Source: Streptomyces katrae
GTDB lineage: Bacteria; Actinomycetota; Actinomycetes; Streptomycetales; Streptomycetaceae
Reading direction: 5' to 3'
DNA length: 64,000 nucleotides
Assembly: GCF_002028425.1 (NCBI RefSeq)
Contig: NZ_CP020042.1
Coordinates: 4,563,560 to 4,627,559 of the forward strand
Below are positions 56,441 to 64,000 of this stretch, piece by piece. A program made the translations under genes and the position numbers. Position 1 is the first letter of the stretch. The number at the start of each line of letters is the position of its first letter. The notes below the pieces were generated by a model. It worked only from the letters and a program-made list of their open reading frames with translations. It made no database searches and was not told the origin of the DNA.

Positions 56441-59400
56441 TTGGCCGCCTCGCGCAACGCCTCGACCAATACGAACACCGGTGCCAGCACCGCCCCGCTG
56501 CGCATCTCCTTTGCAAAGATCAAGGAGCCCCTCGAGGTTCCGAACCTCCTGGCGCTGCAGACCGAGAGCTTTGACTGGCTGCTCGGCAACGCCGCCTGGA
56601 AGTCTCGCGTCGAGTCGGCGCTTGAGAGTGGACAGGACGTCCCCACCAAGTCCGGTCTGGAAGAGATCTTCGAGGAGATCTCGCCGATCGAGGACTTCTC
56701 CGGGTCGATGTCGCTGACGTTCCGCGACCACCGGTTCGAGCCGGCGAAGAACTCCGTCGACGAGTGCAAGGAGCGCGACTTCACGTACGCGGCGCCGCTC
56801 TTCGTCACGGCCGAGTTCACGAACAACGAGACCGGTGAGATCAAGTCTCAGACGGTCTTCATGGGCGACTTCCCGCTCATGACCAACAAGGGCACCTTCG
56901 TCATCAACGGCACCGAGCGCGTCGTCGTGTCGCAGCTCGTCCGTTCCCCGGGTGTCTACTTCGACTCCTCCATCGACAAGACGTCCGACAAGGACATCTT
57001 CTCCGCCAAGATCATCCCCTCCCGGGGTGCCTGGCTGGAGATGGAGGTCGACAAGCGCGACATGGTCGGCGTCCGCATCGACCGCAAGCGCAAGCAGTCC
57101 GTCACCGTCCTCCTCAAGGCCCTCGGCTGGACCACCGAGCAGATCCTCGAGGAGTTCGGCGAGTACGAGTCCATGCGCGCCACCCTGGAGAAGGACCACA
57201 CCCAGGGCCAGGACGACGCGCTGCTCGACATCTACCGCAAGCTGCGTCCGGGCGAGCCGCCGACCCGCGAGGCCGCTCAGACGCTGCTCGAGAACCTCTA
57301 CTTCAACCCGAAGCGCTACGACCTCGCGAAGGTCGGCCGCTACAAGGTGAACAAGAAGCTCGGCGCCGACGAGCCGCTCGACGCCGGTGTGCTCACCACC
57401 GACGACATCATCGCCACGATCAAGTACCTCGTGAAGCTCCACGCGGGCGAGACCGAGACCGTCGGCGAGTCGGGCCGGGAGATCGTCGTCGAGACCGACG
57501 ACATCGACCACTTCGGCAACCGTCGTATCCGCAACGTCGGCGAGCTCATCCAGAACCAGGTCCGTACGGGTCTCGCCCGTATGGAGCGCGTCGTGCGCGA
57601 GCGCATGACCACCCAGGACGTCGAGGCGATCACGCCGCAGACCCTGATCAACATCCGGCCGGTCGTCGCCTCCATCAAGGAGTTCTTCGGCACCAGCCAG
57701 CTGTCGCAGTTCATGGACCAGAACAACCCGCTGTCGGGCCTGACGCACAAGCGTCGTCTCAACGCCCTCGGCCCGGGTGGTCTGTCCCGTGAGCGGGCCG
57801 GCTTCGAGGTCCGTGACGTGCACCCGTCGCACTACGGCCGCATGTGCCCGATCGAGACGCCCGAAGGCCCGAACATCGGTCTGATCGGCTCGCTGGCCTC
57901 CTACGGCCGCATCAACCCGTTCGGCTTCATCGAGACCCCGTACCGCAAGGTCGTCGAGGGTGTCGTCACCGACGAGGTCGACTACGTCACCGCCGACGAG
58001 GAAGACCGCTTCGTCATCGCCCAGGCGAACGCCCGCCTGGACGACGACCTGCGCTTCACCGAGAACCGCGTCCTGGTCCGCAAGCGTGGCGGCGAGGTCG
58101 ACTACGTCGAGCCGTCCGACGTGGACTACATGGACGTCTCGCCGCGCCAGATGGTGTCCGTCGCGACCGCGATGATCCCCTTCCTCGAGCACGACGACGC
58201 CAACCGTGCCCTCATGGGCGCGAACATGATGCGCCAGGCCGTTCCGCTCATCAAGGCGGAGGCCCCGCTCGTCGGCACCGGCATGGAGTACCGCTGTGCG
58301 GTCGACGCCGGCGACTCGATCAAGGCGGAGAAGGACGGTGTCGTCCAGGAGGTCTCGGCCGACTACATCACCGTCGCCAACGACGACGGCACGTACACCA
58401 CGTACCGCGTCGCCAAGTTCTCCCGCTCGAACCAGGGCACCTCGGTCAACCAGAAGGTCATCGTCAACGAGGGCGACCGGATCGTCGAGGCCCAGGTCCT
58501 CGCCGACGGCCCGGCCACCGAAGAGGGCGAGATGGCCCTCGGCAAGAACCTGCTCGTCGCGTTCATGCCGTGGGAAGGCCACAACTACGAGGACGCGATC
58601 ATCCTGTCGCAGCGCCTCGTGCAGGACGACGTCCTCTCCTCGATCCACATCGAGGAGCACGAGGTCGACGCCCGTGACACCAAGCTGGGCCCCGAGGAGA
58701 TCACCCGGGACATCCCGAACGTATCCGAGGAGGTCCTCGCCGACCTCGACGAGCGCGGCATCATCCGCATCGGTGCGGACGTCGTCGCCGGCGACATCCT
58801 CGTCGGCAAGGTCACGCCCAAGGGTGAGACCGAGCTGACCCCCGAGGAGCGCCTGCTCCGCGCGATCTTCGGTGAGAAGGCCCGCGAGGTGCGTGACACC
58901 TCGCTCAAGGTGCCTCACGGTGAGATCGGCAAGGTCATCGGTGTCCGCGTCTTCGACCGCGAGGAGGGCGACGAGCTTCCTCCGGGCGTGAACCAGCTGG
59001 TCCGCGTCTACGTGGCCCAGAAGCGCAAGATCACCGACGGTGACAAGCTCGCCGGCCGCCACGGCAACAAGGGTGTTATCTCGAAGATCCTTCCGATCGA
59101 GGACATGCCGTTCCTCGAGGACGGAACTCCGGTCGACATCATCCTGAACCCGCTGGGTGTCCCGTCCCGAATGAACCCGGGACAGGTCCTGGAGATCCAC
59201 CTCGGCTGGCTCGCCAGCCGCGGCTGGGACGTCTCCGGCCTCGCGGACGAGTGGGCGCAGCGCCTCCAGGCGATCGGCGCCGACCAGGTCGCGCCCGGCA
59301 CCAACGTCGCCACCCCCGTCTTCGACGGTGCGCGCGAGGACGAGCTGGCCGGCCTGCTCCAGCACACCATCCCGAACCGCGACGGCGAGCGCATGGTGCT

Positions 59401-59923
59401 CCCGACCGGTAAGGCGCGCCTGTTCGACGGCCGCTCCGGCGAGCCGTTCCCGGACCCGATCTCGGTCGGGTACATGTACATCCTCAAGCTGCACCACCTG
59501 GTCGACGACAAGCTCCACGCCCGTTCGACCGGTCCGTACTCGATGATCACGCAGCAGCCGCTGGGTGGTAAGGCGCAGTTCGGTGGTCAGCGCTTCGGTG
59601 AGATGGAGGTGTGGGCGCTTGAGGCTTACGGCGCCGCTTACGCGCTCCAGGAACTCCTGACGATCAAGTCCGACGACGTGACCGGCCGCGTGAAGGTCTA
59701 CGAGGCCATCGTCAAGGGCGAGAACATCCCCGAGCCGGGCATTCCCGAGTCCTTCAAGGTGCTCATCAAGGAAATGCAGTCGCTCTGCCTCAACGTGGAG
59801 GTGCTGTCCTCGGACGGCATGTCCATCGAGATGCGCGACACCGACGAGGACGTCTTCCGCGCGGCGGAGGAGCTCGGTATCGACCTGTCCCGGCGCGAGC
59901 CGAGCAGCGTCGAAGAGGTCTGA
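56441..59923 (+). CDS. rpoB: DNA-directed RNA polymerase subunit beta (with Asn at the Ser531 position)
   Basis: This 1160-residue beta subunit is one residue shorter than S. coelicolor RpoB. The TTG at 56441 has GGAAGGA seven bases upstream and gives the family start MAASRNAST; the GTG at 56384 would add 19 residues. The rifampicin region is near 420-445 ([28 protein letters not shown]). Residue 441 is Asn (codon AAC at 57761-57763), where E. coli has Ser531 and S. coelicolor Ser442. The catalytic [19 protein letters not shown] and [21 protein letters not shown] (two runs) are intact. Confidence 0.97.
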   Translation: MAASRNASTNTNTGASTAPLRISFAKIKEPLEVPNLLALQTESFDWLLGNAAWKSRVESALESGQDVPTKSGLEEIFEEISPIEDFSGSMSLTFRDHRFEPAKNSVDECKERDFTYAAPLFVTAEFTNNETGEIKSQTVFMGDFPLMTNKGTFVINGTERVVVSQLVRSPGVYFDSSIDKTSDKDIFSAKIIPSRGAWLEMEVDKRDMVGVRIDRKRKQSVTVLLKALGWTTEQILEEFGEYESMRATLEKDHTQGQDDALLDIYRKLRPGEPPTREAAQTLLENLYFNPKRYDLAKVGRYKVNKKLGADEPLDAGVLTTDDIIATIKYLVKLHAGETETVGESGREIVVETDDIDHFGNRRIRNVGELIQNQVRTGLARMERVVRERMTTQDVEAITPQTLINIRPVVASIKEFFGTSQLSQFMDQNNPLSGLTHKRRLNALGPGGLSRERAGFEVRDVHPSHYGRMCPIETPEGPNIGLIGSLASYGRINPFGFIETPYRKVVEGVVTDEVDYVTADEEDRFVIAQANARLDDDLRFTENRVLVRKRGGEVDYVEPSDVDYMDVSPRQMVSVATAMIPFLEHDDANRALMGANMMRQAVPLIKAEAPLVGTGMEYRCAVDAGDSIKAEKDGVVQEVSADYITVANDDGTYTTYRVAKFSRSNQGTSVNQKVIVNEGDRIVEAQVLADGPATEEGEMALGKNLLVAFMPWEGHNYEDAIILSQRLVQDDVLSSIHIEEHEVDARDTKLGPEEITRDIPNVSEEVLADLDERGIIRIGADVVAGDILVGKVTPKGETELTPEERLLRAIFGEKAREVRDTSLKVPHGEIGKVIGVRVFDREEGDELPPGVNQLVRVYVAQKRKITDGDKLAGRHGNKGVISKILPIEDMPFLEDGTPVDIILNPLGVPSRMNPGQVLEIHLGWLASRGWDVSGLADEWAQRLQAIGADQVAPGTNVATPVFDGAREDELAGLLQHTIPNRDGERMVLPTGKARLFDGRSGEPFPDPISVGYMYILKLHHLVDDKLHARSTGPYSMITQQPLGGKAQFGGQRFGEMEVWALEAYGAAYALQELLTIKSDDVTGRVKVYEAIVKGENIPEPGIPESFKVLIKEMQSLCLNVEVLSSDGMSIEMRDTDEDVFRAAEELGIDLSRREPSSVEEV

Positions 59924-60021
59924 CGGGCCTGGCCGGGGGATCCCACGAAGATCCCCCGGCCGTCCCCGGGACCGTTCAGACCATGATTGAGACTCGACCC
60001 CGAAAGAGGGATTGACGCACA

Positions 60022-63921
<3,900 letters not shown>

Positions 63922-63934
63922 CAGCTCGTATGAG

Positions 63935-63980
63935 GAAGCCCCCCACCGCTCCGAGAGGAGAGGTGGGGGGCTTCTTCGTG
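63935..63980 (+). terminator. terminator after rpoC
   Basis: Bases 63935-63947 pair perfectly (13 bp) with 63962-63974, followed by TTCGTG. It closes the rpoBC unit; the next gene (rpsL in related genomes) is outside the window. Confidence 0.9.
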
Positions 63981-64000
63981 TCCGGGGACTTCCCCGTGTC

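Noticed and set aside
56279..59518. 1079-residue minus-strand ORF opposite rpoB
   Set aside because: Antisense shadow produced by GC3 bias: Val/Leu/Asp/Arg-rich pseudo-sequence with no domain; rpoB is certain.

Overview
The window is chromosomal DNA of a Streptomyces species or a very close relative. It has extreme G+C and strong GC3 bias, with long antisense shadow ORFs. GTG and TTG starts and 4-base gene overlaps are frequent, and stem-loop terminators often lack a long T-run. Gene order from the partial nuo cluster through rpmG, hadAB, murB, tRNA-Trp, secE and nusG to rpoBC is the order I know from Streptomyces chromosomes. I see no IS element, prophage, CRISPR array or rRNA operon.

Left part (1-9.1 kb): a minus-strand set encoding a GntR regulator, a small 2x[4Fe-4S] ferredoxin and a nitrate/sulfonate/taurine-type ABC importer. 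The permease-ATPase junction is disturbed by a 12-bp minisatellite inside an inverted pair of Streptomyces interspersed repeats, and the permease frame has no stop for over 1.2 kb. Next come fumarylacetoacetase, a HAD phosphatase and a CocE-type hydrolase.

9.1-23 kb: a POT peptide-transporter pseudogene next to a 13-bp repeat, a polyprenyl diphosphate synthase (menaquinone side chain), a LolA-like exported protein, an RHH/Fic-like toxin-antitoxin pair, a secreted M28 aminopeptidase with a P-domain, RarD, the two-subunit 2-oxoglutarate:ferredoxin oxidoreductase korAB, and one NarL-type response regulator with two tandem sensor kinases.

23-33.3 kb: the partial second complex I operon nuoABCHIJKLMN, lacking nuoD and the NADH-input module nuoEFG. 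NuoC carries a long repetitive tail. 33.5-38.5 kb: HtpX, YccF, a broken barstar-family gene beside a SUKH gene, an amino-acid permease and a SulP transporter.

38.7-50.4 kb: YajQ, tRNA-Tyr, a NAD(P)-binding protein, an amidohydrolase, tRNA-Thr, tRNA-Met, L33, HadA/HadB dehydratases, a TetR/MFS efflux module with two matching operators, DUF3291, MurB, adenosine deaminase and aspartate aminotransferase.

50.6-64 kb: the transcription-translation core: tRNA-Trp, secE, nusG, rplK, rplA, a lipoprotein, rplJ (with L10 leader and attenuator), rplL, rpoB and rpoC. RpoB has Asn where most bacteria have Ser531 (E. coli numbering), a position linked to rifampicin resistance. Terminators, attenuators and promoters between these genes suggest modular transcription.
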